DNA of 64,000 bases from Rhodoferax sp. TH121 (GTDB taxonomy: Bacteria; Pseudomonadota; Gammaproteobacteria; Burkholderiales; Burkholderiaceae_C), in the NCBI RefSeq assembly GCF_002251855.1, contig NZ_NOXW01000020.1:782007-846006 (forward strand). The letters run 5' to 3'. The position numbers were made by a program, and so were the translations under genes. The notes below the pieces were generated by a model, which was not told where the DNA came from, did not search any database, and saw nothing but the letters and a program-made list of their open reading frames with translations. Positions 1 to 12,775 of this stretch are shown in pieces. Position 1 is the stretch's first letter. Every line of letters begins with the position of its first letter.

Positions 1-1024
<1,024 letters not shown>

Positions 1025-1073
1025 TTTTTTGCCCCTACAAAGACACCCCAAAAAAAACCACGAGGAGACCACC

Positions 1074-2381
<1,308 letters not shown>

Positions 2382-2430
2382 GCCGCTGCGCTGCCATTGC
2401 AACGTCTACGCCATTTTGAAGAAAGAGCCC

Positions 2431-3900
2431 ATGCGCATCCTGCAAGCCAGTGCCGAGATATTCCCCCTGCTCAAAACCGGCGGGTTGGCCGACATTGCGG
2501 GGGCGCTGCCGGCTGCCCTGCAAGAGGCCGGCTGCGATGTGCGGGTGATGCTGCCGGGTTTTCCCGCCATCAGCGCCGGGCTCGAGGGCGCGATGCCTGT
2601 GGCTAGCTTCGCCATGCCCTGGGGCGAGCGCGTGGAGGTGGTCTACGGAACCCTGCCTGCGCTGGCCCGTGGCGCTCAAACCTTGGGCGCCTACGTGCTC
2701 ATGGCGCCTGGCTTGTATGACCGACCCGGCAACCCCTATGAGGACGCCAATAAGCGCGCCTATGCCGACAACCACCGCCGCTTTGCCGCGCTAGGCCTGG
2801 CCGCTGCCCATGTCGCGCACGGGCTGGACGCACACTGGCGCCCCCAGTTGGTGCACAGCCACGACTGGCATGCCGCGCTGGCGCCGGCCTGTCTGGCCCT
2901 GTGGAACGAGGGGCAGGGCCCGCGTGTGCCTTCGGTCTACACCGTGCACAACCTGGCCTACCAAGGCGTGTTTGGTCCCGAGCTGTTTGGCGATCTGGGC
3001 TTGCCGGGCCGCGCCTTCCATGTGCATGGCATGGAATTCCACGGCAATCTGTCCTTCATGAAGGCAGGCCTGTTCTATGCGGACCACATCACCACCGTGA
3101 GCCCCACCTATGCCCAGGAAATCCAGGGGCCGGAACAGGGATGCGGACTCGATGGCCTGCTGCGTGCGCGCCAGCAGCAGCTCAGCGGCATCCTCAATGC
3201 GGTGGACGACTCCGTCTGGAGCCCCAGCTCCGACGCCTTGATCAAGCACTCCTTCGATATACGCCACATGGCGGGCAAGGCGCAAAACAAGGCCTTGCTG
3301 CAAGCTGAAATGGGCTTGGCGGTGGAGCCCGATGCCCCACTGTTTGCGGTGGTGAGCCGACTGACCGACCAGAAAGGCCTGCCCTTGGTGCTGGCCGCGG
3401 TGGACGAGATCGTGTCCCGCGGTGGCCAGTTGCTGGTGCTGGGCAGTGGCGAAACTTGGCTGGAGCAGGCCTTTGTGGCGCAAGCGCGTGACCATGTTGG
3501 CCGTGTGGCCGTGAAGCTGGGCTATGACGAGGCCTTTGCCCACCGCATCTTTGCGGGCAGTGACGTGACGCTGGTGCCGTCGCGCTTTGAGCCTTGCGGC
3601 CTGACCCAGATGTATGGCCTCAAGTACGGCAGCTTGCCGCTGGTGCGCCGCGTAGGCGGCTTGGCCGACACGGTGGTCGACAGCGACCTCGAAACCCTGG
3701 AAGACAAGACCGCCACTGGCTTTGTCTTCGACGCCTTTGACGAAACCCACTACCGACGCGCGGTACGCCGGGCCTTTGCGCTCTACCACCGCAAGGCCGA
3801 ATGGAACCGCGTGCGCCATACGGGCATGAAGCTTGCCTTCGATTGGACTACCGCCGCCGGGCACTACACCGCGCTTTACCAAAAGCTCATTCACCTATGA
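2431..3900 (+). CDS. glgA: Glycogen synthase
   Basis: GT5-family glucosyltransferase that extends alpha-1,4-glucan from ADP-glucose. The 489-aa protein begins [20 protein letters not shown], which contains the K-T-G-G-L ADP-glucose-binding motif. Later come [10 protein letters not shown] and, in the C-terminal Rossmann domain, [19 protein letters not shown] with the conserved catalytic-region Glu. The ATG at 2431 is preferred over an upstream TTG (2416), because GAAGAAAGAG sits upstream as ribosome site and the protein start then matches the family. The stop overlaps the ATG of glgP by 4 bp (ATGA), indicating translational coupling. Length is typical. Confidence 0.97.
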   Translation: MRILQASAEIFPLLKTGGLADIAGALPAALQEAGCDVRVMLPGFPAISAGLEGAMPVASFAMPWGERVEVVYGTLPALARGAQTLGAYVLMAPGLYDRPGNPYEDANKRAYADNHRRFAALGLAAAHVAHGLDAHWRPQLVHSHDWHAALAPACLALWNEGQGPRVPSVYTVHNLAYQGVFGPELFGDLGLPGRAFHVHGMEFHGNLSFMKAGLFYADHITTVSPTYAQEIQGPEQGCGLDGLLRARQQQLSGILNAVDDSVWSPSSDALIKHSFDIRHMAGKAQNKALLQAEMGLAVEPDAPLFAVVSRLTDQKGLPLVLAAVDEIVSRGGQLLVLGSGETWLEQAFVAQARDHVGRVAVKLGYDEAFAHRIFAGSDVTLVPSRFEPCGLTQMYGLKYGSLPLVRRVGGLADTVVDSDLETLEDKTATGFVFDAFDETHYRRAVRRAFALYHRKAEWNRVRHTGMKLAFDWTTAAGHYTALYQKLIHL

Positions 3901-6377
3901 CAACGATCTCTACCCCGACCGTGCAAACCCCCGTGAACTTTGAATTTGACGCGCCCGGCCGCGACCTCGAATCCCTGAAACGTTCCATCGCCAACAAACT
4001 CATGTTCGTGGTGGGCAAAGACCCGGAAGCCGCCCGCCCCGAAGACTGGCTGCATGCGGCGGCCTACGCTGTACGTGACCAGCTGGTCGAGCGCTGGATG
4101 ACCACCACCCGCGCCCAGTACGCCCAGGACGCCAAGCGCGTGTACTACCTCAGCATGGAGTTTTTGATCGGCCGCACATTCAGCAATGCCATGCTGGCCG
4201 TGGGCCTGCGCGAGCGGGTCAAACAAGCCTTGGCGGATTTTGGTGTGGACATCGACGCGGTCACCGAGCTGGAACCCGACGCTGCTTTGGGCAACGGTGG
4301 ATTGGGCCGACTGGCAGCGTGCTTTCTGGATTCCATGGCCACGCTCAACATTCCCGGTTTTGGCTACGGCATCCGCTATGACTACGGCATGTTCAAGCAA
4401 ACCATTGTGGACGGCCGGCAGGTTGAAGTGCCCGACTACTGGCTCACCCACGGCAACCCTTGGGAGTTTCCGCGCCCTGAGGTGACCTACCGCGTGCAGT
4501 TTGGCGGCCATGTGATCAAAGAGGGTGAGGTCTACAAGTGGGTGGACAGCCACGATGTGCAGGCCATGGCCTATGACACCATCATTCCCGGCTACGCCAC
4601 CAAGGCCACCAACACCTTGCGCCTGTGGTCTGCCAAGGCCACGCAAGAGATTGACTTGGGCGCCTTCAACCGCGGCAACTACATGGCGGCGGTGGAGACC
4701 AAAAATCACTCCGAGAACGTCTCTCGCGTGCTCTACCCGGACGACTCCACGCCCTCGGGCCGCGAGCTGCGCTTGCACCAGGAATACTTCTTCTGCAGCG
4801 CCAGCGTGCAAGACTTGCTGCGGCGGTATCTGCGCACGCACAACAACTTTGAGAACCTGCCCAACAAGGTCAGCATCCACCTCAATGACACGCACCCGGT
4901 GTTGGCCATTCCTGAACTCATGCGCTTGTTGCTGGACGAGCACCACCTGCCTTGGGCCGACGCCTGGCGCCTGTGCCAAGGCGTGTTCAGCTACACCAAC
5001 CACACCCTCATGCACGAGGCGCTGGAGACCTGGCCGGTGGAGATGATGGGCCGCATCCTGCCTCGCCACCTGCAGATCATTTACGACATCAACGCCCAGT
5101 TTTTGCACCAGATTTCGCTGCGCGGCGGCAGCCCCGAGCTGTTGCGCAAGGTCAGCTTGGTGGACGAGGCGGGCGAGCGCCGCGTGCGCATGGCCTACCT
5201 GGCTGTCATCACCAGCCACTCGGTCAATGGCGTGTCGGCCTTGCACTCCGAGCTGATGAAGGAAAGCATCTTCTTTGACTTTGCCAAGCTCTGGCCCGAG
5301 CGCTTCAACAACAAAACCAACGGCATCACCCCGCGCCGCTGGCTGGCGCAGGCCAACCCCGCCTTGTCGGCCGTGCTGGACAAGCAGGTCGGCACTGGCT
5401 GGCGCCGTGACCTGACCCAGCTCAGCGGCCTGAACGCGGTGCTGACGCAACCCAAAGTCATCGAGGCCTTCCAGGGCGCCAAGCTCGCCAACAAGCAGCG
5501 TCTCGCCGCCTGGGTGCAGGCCAATATGGGCCTGACCGTCCCCACCGATGCGCTCTACGACGTGCAAGTCAAGCGCATTCACGAATACAAGCGCCAGCTG
5601 CTCAATGTGCTGCATGTCATCACCCGCTACCTGCGCATCATCCACAACCCCGGCGCGGTGACGGTGCCTCGCGTGGTAGTGTTTGCGGGCAAGGCCGCAT
5701 CGGCCTACCACATGGCCAAGCAGATCATTCACCTGATCAACAGCGTGGCCAAGGTGGTGAACAACGACCCGCGCGTGGGTAACCTGCTCAAGGTGGTGTT
5801 CATCCCCAACTACAGCGTGAGCCTTGCCGAACGCATCATCCCGGCGGCTGATTTGTCGGAGCAAATCTCCACCGCGGGCACGGAGGCATCAGGCACCGGC
5901 AATATGAAGTTCGCCCTGAACGGTGCGCTCACCATCGGCACGCTGGACGGGGCCAACGTCGAAATCCTGGAGAACGTGGGTGCCGACAACATCTTTATCT
6001 TCGGCCTGACCACGCCGCAAGTGGCCGCAACCCGCGCCGCGGGCTACCAGCCACGCGCGATTGCCGAGGGCAACGCCGAGCTGACGGCGGTGCTCGAAGC
6101 CATCCGCGATGGCGTCTTCAGCCCCGATGAGCCCGGCCGCTTCCAGGCCATCTATGATCTGCTGGTGAACTGGGGCGACCACTACCTGCTGCTGGCCGAC
6201 TATGCGGCCTACATTGCCGCACAAGAGCAGGTGGATGTGGCTTACCAAAACAAGGAAGCCTGGACCATCAAAGCCCTGCGCAACGTGGCTGCTATGGGCC
6301 CGTTCTCTGCGGACCGTACGATTGGCGAATACGCAGACAAGATCTGGAAAAGCAAGCCGCTCGAACTGGCGAGCTAG
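3897..6377 (+). CDS. glgP: Glycogen/maltodextrin phosphorylase
   Basis: PLP-dependent GT35 phosphorylase that releases glucose-1-phosphate from glycogen. The 826-aa protein shows [13 protein letters not shown] near the N-terminus and [15 protein letters not shown] in the active-site region. [13 protein letters not shown] lies in the glycosyltransferase half. [20 protein letters not shown] carries the PLP lysine (the K of NMKF). Its ATG overlaps the glgA stop, so synthesis and breakdown are co-expressed from one message. Branching (glgB) and debranching (glgX) genes are not in this window and may lie upstream. A short intergenic repeat follows the stop. Confidence 0.97.
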   Translation: MTTISTPTVQTPVNFEFDAPGRDLESLKRSIANKLMFVVGKDPEAARPEDWLHAAAYAVRDQLVERWMTTTRAQYAQDAKRVYYLSMEFLIGRTFSNAMLAVGLRERVKQALADFGVDIDAVTELEPDAALGNGGLGRLAACFLDSMATLNIPGFGYGIRYDYGMFKQTIVDGRQVEVPDYWLTHGNPWEFPRPEVTYRVQFGGHVIKEGEVYKWVDSHDVQAMAYDTIIPGYATKATNTLRLWSAKATQEIDLGAFNRGNYMAAVETKNHSENVSRVLYPDDSTPSGRELRLHQEYFFCSASVQDLLRRYLRTHNNFENLPNKVSIHLNDTHPVLAIPELMRLLLDEHHLPWADAWRLCQGVFSYTNHTLMHEALETWPVEMMGRILPRHLQIIYDINAQFLHQISLRGGSPELLRKVSLVDEAGERRVRMAYLAVITSHSVNGVSALHSELMKESIFFDFAKLWPERFNNKTNGITPRRWLAQANPALSAVLDKQVGTGWRRDLTQLSGLNAVLTQPKVIEAFQGAKLANKQRLAAWVQANMGLTVPTDALYDVQVKRIHEYKRQLLNVLHVITRYLRIIHNPGAVTVPRVVVFAGKAASAYHMAKQIIHLINSVAKVVNNDPRVGNLLKVVFIPNYSVSLAERIIPAADLSEQISTAGTEASGTGNMKFALNGALTIGTLDGANVEILENVGADNIFIFGLTTPQVAATRAAGYQPRAIAEGNAELTAVLEAIRDGVFSPDEPGRFQAIYDLLVNWGDHYLLLADYAAYIAAQEQVDVAYQNKEAWTIKALRNVAAMGPFSADRTIGEYADKIWKSKPLELAS

Positions 6378-6387
6378 GTGGCGGACA

Positions 6388-6460
6388 GGGCCAATTTCAC
6401 AAGAAGTTGGCCTCTCGCCCCCGTGGATACTGCGCAAGCAGCTATCAATTAGATAGTGCT
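6388..6460. repeat. Intergenic short repeat, copy A
   Basis: About 70 bp between the convergent ends of glgP and the DUF1294 gene. It contains TTGGCCTCTCGCCCCCGTGG followed by ATACTGCGCAAGCAGCTAT and ends in a short hairpin-forming stretch. Blocks of the same order occur at 9525, 12713 and 20159 (see the repeat finding). It may act as a bidirectional terminator, which is inference. Confidence 0.7.
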
Positions 6461-6741
6461 CAGGCGTTTCGCCAGAGTATGTAGCTGCCTAGCAGCGCAA
6501 TGTTTCCCACGACGGACAGCCAGAAAACCATCTGAAAACTCCGCTTCGCTGTCTTGTGCCGCAGCACCCGCTGGGCCAGCCACGCGGCAGGCCAGCCACC
6601 CAACAGGCTGAGCAAGTGCAAGGTGTTTTCCGGGGTGCGCCACTGGCCGGTGCGGGCAGCGTATTTGTCGCGCGCGTAGAGCGCGAAGGTGAGCAGATTA
6701 AGGGTGGCCCAGGCGGCAAGCCACAGGGCCACGGCGGACAC
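6460..6741 (-). CDS. DUF1294 small membrane protein
   Basis: A 93-aa hydrophobic protein with two or three predicted membrane segments (around residues 3-20, 45-60 and 73-90). Between them is a conserved DUF1294 core: YARDKYAA, then RTPENTLHLLSLLGGWPAAW and KRSFQMVFW. Many family members carry an N-terminal cold-shock domain; this one is the membrane domain alone. The GTG at 6741 is the likely start and lies directly against the TAA of yebC on the same strand, so the two are probably cotranscribed. The biochemical role of the family is unknown. Confidence 0.8.
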   Translation of the reverse strand: MSAVALWLAAWATLNLLTFALYARDKYAARTGQWRTPENTLHLLSLLGGWPAAWLAQRVLRHKTAKRSFQMVFWLSVVGNIALLGSYILWRNA

Positions 6742-7455
6742 TTATCCGCCCAGCGCCACGTAGACGTTCTGCACGTCGTCGTTGCCGTCAATCGCGGCGA
6801 GGAAGGCTTCGACTTCTTCCAGCGCTTCGGCGCTGAGGCTACTGGGGTCTACGGGGTTTTTGGCCTTGTAGCCCAGCTTGGCGGACAGCACGTTGAAGCC
6901 GAAGTTGGGCAGGGCGCGGCTCACCAGGTCCAGGTCGGTCGGGTCGGTGTAGAAGACGGTGTTGCCTTCTTCGTCGCCGGGCTCAAAGTCTTGGGCACCG
7001 GCTTCGATGGCCGCCACTTCAGCATCCGAGTCGGCGGCGGTGGGGGCGGCTTCGATCATGCCCAGGTGGTTGAAGTCCCAGGCCACCGAGCCGCTGGTGC
7101 CGAGCTGGCCCTTGCGGAACAACACGCGCATCTCGGGGGCGGTGCGCTTCACGTTGTCGGTCAGGCATTCCACCATCACGGCCACTTGGTGCGGGGCAAA
7201 GCCTTCGTAAATCACGTGTTCGTAGTTGACGACTTCACCGGTCAGGCCTGCCCCCTTTTTGATGGCGCGGTCCAGCGTGTCCTTGGGCATGGAGACCTTG
7301 CGGGCCTGCTCCACCACCAGGCGCAGCTTGGCGTTGGCGGCGGGGTCAGCACCGCCGCGAGCGGCCACCGTAATTTCTTTCACCAGCTTGGTAAACAGCC
7401 GGCCTTTGGCATCGGCCACCAGGGCCTTGCCCTTTGCTTTCCATTGCGCGCCCAT
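6742..7455 (-). CDS. yebC: YebC/PmpR-family regulatory protein
   Basis: A 237-aa member of the universally distributed YebC family, described both as a DNA-binding regulator and as a factor easing ribosome stalling. The ATG at 7455 gives the canonical N-terminus [18 protein letters not shown] (the family start is often MAGHSKW-like). [33 protein letters not shown] and [19 protein letters not shown] follow, all hallmark stretches. The acidic C-terminal domain is complete. The gene precedes the DUF1294 gene on the same strand with no gap. The upstream neighbour on this strand is an acyltransferase. Confidence 0.95.
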   Translation of the reverse strand: MGAQWKAKGKALVADAKGRLFTKLVKEITVAARGGADPAANAKLRLVVEQARKVSMPKDTLDRAIKKGAGLTGEVVNYEHVIYEGFAPHQVAVMVECLTDNVKRTAPEMRVLFRKGQLGTSGSVAWDFNHLGMIEAAPTAADSDAEVAAIEAGAQDFEPGDEEGNTVFYTDPTDLDLVSRALPNFGFNVLSAKLGYKAKNPVDPSSLSAEALEEVEAFLAAIDGNDDVQNVYVALGG

Positions 7456-7486
7456 AGCGAGTCTTTCTGAGTTGTTCGGGGGAATT

Positions 7487-8551
7487 TTACTTGGCAGGCT
7501 GCGCGGGCAGAGCCGCGCTGCTGCTGCGCCACTGGGCGATGCGCAGCTCCACCTGCGTGTGGAAGGCGTAGCTGGCCAGCAGCGCCAGCGCCCAGGCCAC
7601 CGCGGTGAAGGGCAGGGCCCAATCGGTGTCGCCAATCTCCAGCACCGCCCACAGTGCGTTCGCCAATAGCAACACCGAGAAGTGCACCAGAAACAGCGCG
7701 TAGGAGCTGTTGCTGAGGCGGCGCACCCAGGCGTCCACCCGGCGCGGCAGGTGCATTGGTGTGCTGCCAAAACTGGCTAGCACAGTGGACACGCCCAGGG
7801 CCAGCGCAATGCGCTCGCGGAACTCCAGTGCCAGCGCACCCAGCCCGGCGGACACGGTGCCCAGGTACAGCGCCAGCGCGTAGCCGCTGTGGCGTGTGCG
7901 CAGCCCAGCCCACCACGCCAGCGCGCCCAGGCCGTAGGCGCCAAAGAAGTACAGGGCCCAGACGTCGTAGTCCGCATCCAGGTTGAACCAGGTGAGCGAG
8001 GCCACCGCCATAGCGGCCACCAGCGCACAGGCGACCCAGCGATTGCCGCGCGACAACCACAGGAGCAGTGCCAACAGGGCGTAGAGCTGGAAGTCGATGG
8101 CCACATACCAGACGCCGGCCGACAACGAGTCCACCCCCAGCACGCTGTGCAGCAGGCTGGCGTGGGCCAGCCACTGGGCCAACTGGGGGGAGGCGGGCAC
8201 CAGGTCGCCGTCCAGATGCGGGCGGGCCAAGGCCGAGCACAACACGGTGATCAGCAAGGCTGCCACAAAGGGCAGCACCAGCCGTTCGTAACGCTGCCAC
8301 AGGGTGCGCAGCAGGCCTTGGCGCAGGCCACCCTGGCCCAGGCTGCGTGCTGCCAGGTAGCCGGCCACGACCAAAAACACCTGCACCGCCATGCGGGCGT
8401 AGTCGATGAACCAGGCCGCTACCTCGGGGGCGGCTTGGGCGGTGGCGTCAGAAAGGGGGCCGTAGAGAGCGAAGTGGTGCAGGACGATGAACTGGGCAGC
8501 CACAATTTTGAGCAGGTCGATCAGGCGGTAGGCAGGGCGTTGCAGCGGCAT
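7487..8551 (-). CDS. Acyltransferase-3 family membrane protein (OafA/YrhL-like)
   Basis: An integral membrane O-acyltransferase of 354 aa with about ten hydrophobic segments. The N-terminus [20 protein letters not shown] carries the catalytic-region His pair (LHHF) of the acyltransferase-3 domain. Arg-rich loops ([12 protein letters not shown]) and [19 protein letters not shown] fit the family. Such proteins acetylate cell-surface sugars or antibiotics; the substrate cannot be read from the sequence. The ATG at 8551 is preferred over a TTG one codon upstream. It lies 31 bp before yebC on the same strand. Confidence 0.85.
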   Translation of the reverse strand: MPLQRPAYRLIDLLKIVAAQFIVLHHFALYGPLSDATAQAAPEVAAWFIDYARMAVQVFLVVAGYLAARSLGQGGLRQGLLRTLWQRYERLVLPFVAALLITVLCSALARPHLDGDLVPASPQLAQWLAHASLLHSVLGVDSLSAGVWYVAIDFQLYALLALLLWLSRGNRWVACALVAAMAVASLTWFNLDADYDVWALYFFGAYGLGALAWWAGLRTRHSGYALALYLGTVSAGLGALALEFRERIALALGVSTVLASFGSTPMHLPRRVDAWVRRLSNSSYALFLVHFSVLLLANALWAVLEIGDTDWALPFTAVAWALALLASYAFHTQVELRIAQWRSSSAALPAQPAK

Positions 8552-8594
8552 CAAATCAAAAAAACAAAGCGCGCGCCTGCAAAAGCGCAGGCGC

Positions 8595-9518
8595 CTAGTT
8601 CATCGTGTACAGGGGGATGTCCTTGGCCGTGGCCAGGGCGTCCAGTTGTTGGCGGGTTTTGCCGGCCAGGTAGGCGGCGATGGCCGTGTGCGTCTCGGGG
8701 GCGAACATGGCCAGAATGTGCGATTGTCGCAGACCCACTTCGGCCGCCAGCGCCGCGGCAAAGTGCGGCTCCAGCGCGGCCAGCGCCACACGGCCGTCTT
8801 GGCAGGGGTAGACCCGGTAGCCCGCATGGCCGCCACCCACCGCGGCGCCGGGGGCTGTCAGGCCCCAGGTGCGCGGCAGCGCCAGGTAGCCCGCCGCCGC
8901 CGACAGCGCTACCTCTTGAACCACGCCCTTGCCCTTTTGCAGCTGCAGAAGCCGTGCCTGCAGCACGGCTTCTGAGGCCATGAGCGAGCCCGCCATGTCC
9001 GCATACAGCGTGGGCGGCAGGTCCAGGCCGGTGACCAAATCGTTTTCGGCCAGGTAGGTCAGGTCGTGGCCGGGCTCCTCAGCGCGGGCGCCGGGGGCGC
9101 CCACGATGGCTACCAGGCTGAGCTGGGGGTACTGCTTGTGTAGCGCTTTCCACTCCAGCCCCAGCTTCTTCAGGGCCGAGGGGCGAAACGATGTGAGCAG
9201 CACATCGGTCTTGGCCAGTGCCCGGTGCAGGGCCTTTTGGCCGGCTTCGGTTTTGAGGTCGGCGTGGCTGACCTTCATGCCTGCGTGCATCACGTCGTAG
9301 GCGGCGCGGTTGTACAGGCCCATGGGGTCGCCACTCGTGCCCTTGGGGGCGCTGGGGTGGGGCGGCGGCTCCAGCTTGGTGCAGCTCGCGCCCATGTCGC
9401 GGCAGCGCATCAGGGCGGCGGGCCCCGGCAGGTTCAGCGCCAGGCTGAGGATGCGCACGCCCTTGAGCGGGCGCAGGGCGGACGTTTTGGTGGCGGCGAT
9501 GGGGGGCTTGGTGTTCAT
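8595..9518 (-). CDS. Class III CoA-transferase family protein (CaiB/BaiF, alpha-methylacyl-CoA racemase-like)
   Basis: The 307-aa protein begins with the CoA-transferase III core LKGVRILSLALNLPGPAALM. VLLTSFRPSALKKLGL and PGHDLTYLAENDLVTGL follow, then the racemase-type YADMAGSLMASEAVLQARL. The Asp of YADMAG occupies the position usual for racemase-like members. It is shorter than most family members (about 360-400 aa), mainly in the C-terminal part. The substrate is unknown. Repeat copy B lies immediately upstream of its ATG. Confidence 0.8.
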   Translation of the reverse strand: MNTKPPIAATKTSALRPLKGVRILSLALNLPGPAALMRCRDMGASCTKLEPPPHPSAPKGTSGDPMGLYNRAAYDVMHAGMKVSHADLKTEAGQKALHRALAKTDVLLTSFRPSALKKLGLEWKALHKQYPQLSLVAIVGAPGARAEEPGHDLTYLAENDLVTGLDLPPTLYADMAGSLMASEAVLQARLLQLQKGKGVVQEVALSAAAGYLALPRTWGLTAPGAAVGGGHAGYRVYPCQDGRVALAALEPHFAAALAAEVGLRQSHILAMFAPETHTAIAAYLAGKTRQQLDALATAKDIPLYTMN

Positions 9519-9524
9519 GAATTT

Positions 9525-9584
9525 GCTATCAAAATAGAAGCTGCTTGCGCAGGGGGTGCGGGCTTTGGAGGCTATTTTGATACC
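9525..9584. repeat. Intergenic short repeat, copy B (inverted orientation)
   Basis: Minus-strand copy of the intergenic repeat family. It contains AGCTGCTTGCGC, the complement of the GCGCAAGCAGCT block of copy A. It is bounded by an 11-bp perfect inverted repeat (TATCAAAATAG at 9527-9537 and CTATTTTGATA at 9572-9582), so the whole unit can fold into one long hairpin between the flavodoxin and CoA-transferase genes. Confidence 0.75.
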
Positions 9585-9590
9585 AAAACG

Positions 9591-10049
9591 CTAGCCCGCT
9601 GTCGCCAGTTGGACTGCCCAGGCTTTGAGCCAGGCCACGGCATCGTCTTCGGGCTGGCTGGTTTCCATGGCGTCCAGCCCGCAGATCTCGCCCACGCGCT
9701 GGGCGCCCAGGTCACGCAGGCGCTCGTCAAACTGCTTGCCGCCGCCCAGGTAGCTATCACCATAGCTGCTGTCACCCAGCGCCACCAGGCCGTAGCGCAC
9801 ATGGCCCAGGTACTTGGCCTGCGCGTCCAGCGAATGGAACAGCGCCTGTGCGTTGTCGGGCACATCGCCCACGCCGGTGGTGCTAGTGCAAATGATAAAG
9901 GTGCCGGGCTGGTCGAACACGGTGATGTCCAGCCCGTCCATGGGCAGCACGTCGATAGTGGCGCCTATGTCGTCGGCGCAGAACTGCAGGGCTTGGGCGA
10001 CGCTGCTGGCATTGCCATGCATGGTGCCCACGAGGATGGTGATCTGCAT
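9591..10049 (-). CDS. Flavodoxin (MioC-like)
   Basis: A 152-aa single-domain flavodoxin, a soluble FMN electron carrier. The phosphate-binding loop appears as GTMHGNASSVAQAL at residues 8-21, and the FMN-stacking loops as CTSTTGVGDVPDNAQ and LGDSSYGDSYLGGGKQFDER. The length matches short-chain flavodoxins of the MioC type. It is followed by the CoA-transferase gene on the same strand, separated by repeat B. The redox partner is unknown. Confidence 0.9.
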   Translation of the reverse strand: MQITILVGTMHGNASSVAQALQFCADDIGATIDVLPMDGLDITVFDQPGTFIICTSTTGVGDVPDNAQALFHSLDAQAKYLGHVRYGLVALGDSSYGDSYLGGGKQFDERLRDLGAQRVGEICGLDAMETSQPEDDAVAWLKAWAVQLATAG

Positions 10050-10155
10050 ACGAAGAGGTGAAAGAAGCAGAGGAAAGGGGGATTGGCGCCGATGGTAGCG
10101 GCAATAATGTCGGCCTACCCGGCAACGGGATTCCCGTCATTTGCAGGTGCCCCCC

Positions 10156-11232
10156 GTGACCCAACCCCAAGATTCGCAGCTGGGCTTTGCCTTTTTGGCC
10201 GAGCTGCCCACCCTGGACCTCGCGCCGCCCAAGCGCACAGCCCGCGCGGCCAAGGCCGCCCCCAAAGCCCCAAGCAGCAAAGCCGCCCCTGCACCCACCC
10301 CGTCAGCACCAGCCGCACCGGCTCCCGCGCTGGACGCCGAAGCCATGGCCCAGGCGCTGGAAGCCCACCCCGACTACCGGGTGCAGCGCCGCCTGGTGCC
10401 CCGGCTCGATTGGCCCGGTACGGCGCAGGGCGAGGTCAAACGCATCCTGGTGCTGGACACCGAAACCACCGGCTTGGATCAGGCACGCGAAAAAATCATC
10501 GAACTCGCGTTGCTGCGCGTGGACGTGGACACCGCCACCGGCCTGCCCGTGGGCGCGGTGAAGGTGTACGACGGTCTGGAAGACCCGGGCAAGCCGATTC
10601 CGCCCGAGGTGGTGGCGATCACCGGCATCACCGATGCCGATGTGCAAGGCCAGGCGCTGGACGAAGCCCGTGTGGCGGAGCTGCTAGAGGGCGTGGACGT
10701 GGTGATTGCCCACAACGCGGGCTTTGACCGCCCCTTTGTGGAGAGCCGCCTACCCGCGTTTGCCAAGGTGGCCTGGGCCTGTTCGTTTGCCGATATCGAC
10801 TGGAAAGCCCAGGGCCGCAGCTCGGCCAAGTTGGAGAGCCTGGCCCAAGCGCTGGGCTTGTTTTATGACGCCCACCGGGCCGAGATGGACTGCCACGCGC
10901 TCTTGGCGGTGCTGGCCGCACCGTTGCCGCAAGGGCGTTGCACTGCGCTGGCCCACCTGCTGGAGGCGGCCCGCAACCCCAGCTACCGCCTGAGCGCAAC
11001 CAACGCCCCCTTCGAGGCCAAAGACCTGCTCAAAGCGCGCGGCTACCGTTGGAACGCCGACCAGCGCGTCTGGGCCACGCGGCTGAGCGATGACGCCGCG
11101 CTGCATGCCGAATTCGACTGGCTGCGCGGTGAGGTCTACAACCACCGCCACGCTGCGGTACAGATCGAGAAGCTGGACGCGCTGGCCAAGTACTCGGCCC
11201 GCAGTGGCCTCACCAGCCACCATCAGCTCTAG
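10156..11232 (+). CDS. 3'-5' exonuclease, DNA polymerase III epsilon-like (DEDD family)
   Basis: A cytoplasmic exonuclease-domain protein of 358 aa. An Ala/Pro/Lys-rich, probably disordered N-terminal tail (about residues 20-65) precedes the catalytic fold. ExoI is ILVLDTETTGLD (D and E), ExoII includes VVIAHNAGFDRPF, and ExoIII is AHRAEMDCHALL, giving the DEDDh residues. The C-terminal 80 residues (ARGYRWNADQRVWATRL) form a small extra domain seen in a subset of proteobacterial homologues. GTG at 10156 is the most plausible start; TTG 10141 and GTG 10147 are alternatives. It is not the replicative DnaQ by length and architecture. Confidence 0.85.
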   Translation: MTQPQDSQLGFAFLAELPTLDLAPPKRTARAAKAAPKAPSSKAAPAPTPSAPAAPAPALDAEAMAQALEAHPDYRVQRRLVPRLDWPGTAQGEVKRILVLDTETTGLDQAREKIIELALLRVDVDTATGLPVGAVKVYDGLEDPGKPIPPEVVAITGITDADVQGQALDEARVAELLEGVDVVIAHNAGFDRPFVESRLPAFAKVAWACSFADIDWKAQGRSSAKLESLAQALGLFYDAHRAEMDCHALLAVLAAPLPQGRCTALAHLLEAARNPSYRLSATNAPFEAKDLLKARGYRWNADQRVWATRLSDDAALHAEFDWLRGEVYNHRHAAVQIEKLDALAKYSARSGLTSHHQL

Positions 11233-11240
11233 GCGCTGCC

Positions 11241-11834
11241 GTGGCTGACCCCCAACAAGGGCTGCTGCAGAGCGTGCAGCTGGGCGTGGCCCGCAAGGTG
11301 CAGATCAGCAGGCGCAGCATCCTCACCGCCATCCACAAGACCCCGGTAGCCGGCCCGGTACCCGTGCAGCCGCTAGGTTTGCTGGGCGATGAGCAGGCCG
11401 ACCTTTCGGTGCACGGCGGGCTGGACAAGGCGGTGTATGCCTACCCCAGCGAGCACTACGCCTTTTGGCAGCAGGCCCGGCGCGAGGCCGGCGTGGCCGA
11501 CATGGACGATGCCTTGCCGTTTGGCAGCATGGGCGAGAACCTCACGCTGCGCGGCCTGCTGGAGACCGATGTGTGGGTGGGCGACGTGCTGCGTTTTGCC
11601 CACTGCGCGCTGCGCGTGGTGCAGCCGCGTGAACCCTGCTTCAAGTTCAACGCCGCCATGGGCTTCAACACCGCCGTCAAGGCCATGGCGCTGAGCGGGC
11701 GCTGTGGCTTCTACCTGGCGGTGAACGAGCCTGGCAGCGTGCAGGCGGGTGAATCCTTCACGGTGGAGCCTGGCCCGCGCCAGATGGGCATTCCAGAGCT
11801 CTTCAAAGCCAAACTTTTCAAACATCTGCGCTGA
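11241..11834 (+). CDS. MOSC domain-containing protein (YiiM-like)
   Basis: A 197-aa single MOSC-domain protein. MOSC proteins bind molybdenum cofactor and serve in sulfur-transfer or hydroxylamine-type reductase systems. Seen here are the YiiM-like stretches VHGGLDKAVYAYPSEHYAFW, GSMGENLTLRGL and VQPREPCFKFNA, the last containing the conserved Cys. The start is GTG, 8 bp after the exonuclease stop, so the two genes are likely cotranscribed. The EamA gene starts 4 bp after its stop. Confidence 0.85.
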   Translation: MADPQQGLLQSVQLGVARKVQISRRSILTAIHKTPVAGPVPVQPLGLLGDEQADLSVHGGLDKAVYAYPSEHYAFWQQARREAGVADMDDALPFGSMGENLTLRGLLETDVWVGDVLRFAHCALRVVQPREPCFKFNAAMGFNTAVKAMALSGRCGFYLAVNEPGSVQAGESFTVEPGPRQMGIPELFKAKLFKHLR

Positions 11835-11838
11835 ACGC

Positions 11839-12705
11839 ATGGGCTCCCTCGCTTCTTTCACCCCCTTGTTCTTTGTGGCGCTGTGGAGCACCGGCTTCAT
11901 CGGTGCCAAGTTTGGCCTGCCCGATGCGCAGCCGCTGACGTTTCTGAGCCTGCGCTACGCCATCGTGTTGGTGCTGATGGGGGCGCTGGCCTGGGCCACG
12001 CGCGCGCCCTGGCCGCGTACAGCGCGGGAGTGGCTGCACATCGGTGTGTCGGGCCTGCTGGTGCATGCGGTGTACCTGGGGGGTGTGTTCATTGCCATTG
12101 GCCACGGCCTGCCAGCTGGTGTGACGGCGCTGGTGGTGGGGCTGCAGCCGGTGCTCACGGCACTGGGGGCCGGTGCCTTGTTGGGCGAACGGGTGCGACC
12201 CGTGCAGTGGCTGGGTCTGGCGCTGGGCTTTGTGGGGGTGGGTTTGGTGGTGGCGCACAAGGTGGGGGCCGGTGCAAGCGGTGATGCCTTGCTCGGCATG
12301 CTGCTGCCGGTGGTGGTGGCGTTGCTGGCGATCACTGCGGGCACCCTGTACCAGAAGCGCTATTGCCAGTCGTTTGATCTGCGCACCGGCTCCGTGATCC
12401 AGTTTCTGCCGAGCTTGGTGGCCACGCTGCTGGTGGCCGGCCTGACCGAGACCCTGCAGGTGCGCTGGACGGGTGCGTTTGTGTTTGCGCTGGCCTGGCT
12501 GGTGCTGGTGCTCTCGCTGGGCGCGGTGAGTCTGCTCAATGTGTTGATTCGCAGTGGCAGCGCGGTCAATGTCGCCAGCCTGTTTTACCTGGTGCCACCG
12601 TGCACGGCGCTGATTGCCTGGGCCCTGTTTGGCGAAACGCTGACCGGCCTGGCTCTGCTGGGCATGGGCGTGACGGTGTTTGGCGTGTGGCTGGCGCGCA
12701 AGTGA
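11839..12705 (+). CDS. EamA/DMT-superfamily transporter
   Basis: Inner-membrane drug/metabolite transporter with two EamA repeats and about ten membrane helices in 288 aa. LWSTGFIGAKFGLPDAQPLT at the N-terminus and VFIAIGHGLPAGVTALVVGL mark the first repeat; ALFGETLTGLALLGMGVTVF marks the second. The ATG at 11839 follows the MOSC stop by 4 bp; longer in-frame starts would overlap the MOSC gene. The substrate is unknown and it is probably an exporter. Confidence 0.85.
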   Translation: MGSLASFTPLFFVALWSTGFIGAKFGLPDAQPLTFLSLRYAIVLVLMGALAWATRAPWPRTAREWLHIGVSGLLVHAVYLGGVFIAIGHGLPAGVTALVVGLQPVLTALGAGALLGERVRPVQWLGLALGFVGVGLVVAHKVGAGASGDALLGMLLPVVVALLAITAGTLYQKRYCQSFDLRTGSVIQFLPSLVATLLVAGLTETLQVRWTGAFVFALAWLVLVLSLGAVSLLNVLIRSGSAVNVASLFYLVPPCTALIAWALFGETLTGLALLGMGVTVFGVWLARK

Positions 12706-12712
12706 TGGTGTC

Positions 12713-12775
12713 TTAGTGAAAGTCGGCTCTAGCCCTTGTGGAATATGCGCGAACAGCTATTGAATAAATAGCAAA
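12713..12775. repeat. Intergenic short repeat, copy C
   Basis: Copy of the same family after the EamA stop: AGTCGGCTCTAGCCCTTGTG, then ATATGCGCGAACAGCTATTG, ending in the hairpin GCTATT-gaat-AAATAGC. The remaining 120 bp up to the response regulator hold its promoter region, but no clear -35/-10 pair was identified. Confidence 0.7.

Noticed and set aside
3891..5864. 657-codon open frame on the minus strand opposite glgP
   Set aside because: Antisense shadow of a GC-rich gene: its composition is His/Val/Gly/Gln-rich with no domain, and the sense frame is an unmistakable glycogen phosphorylase.
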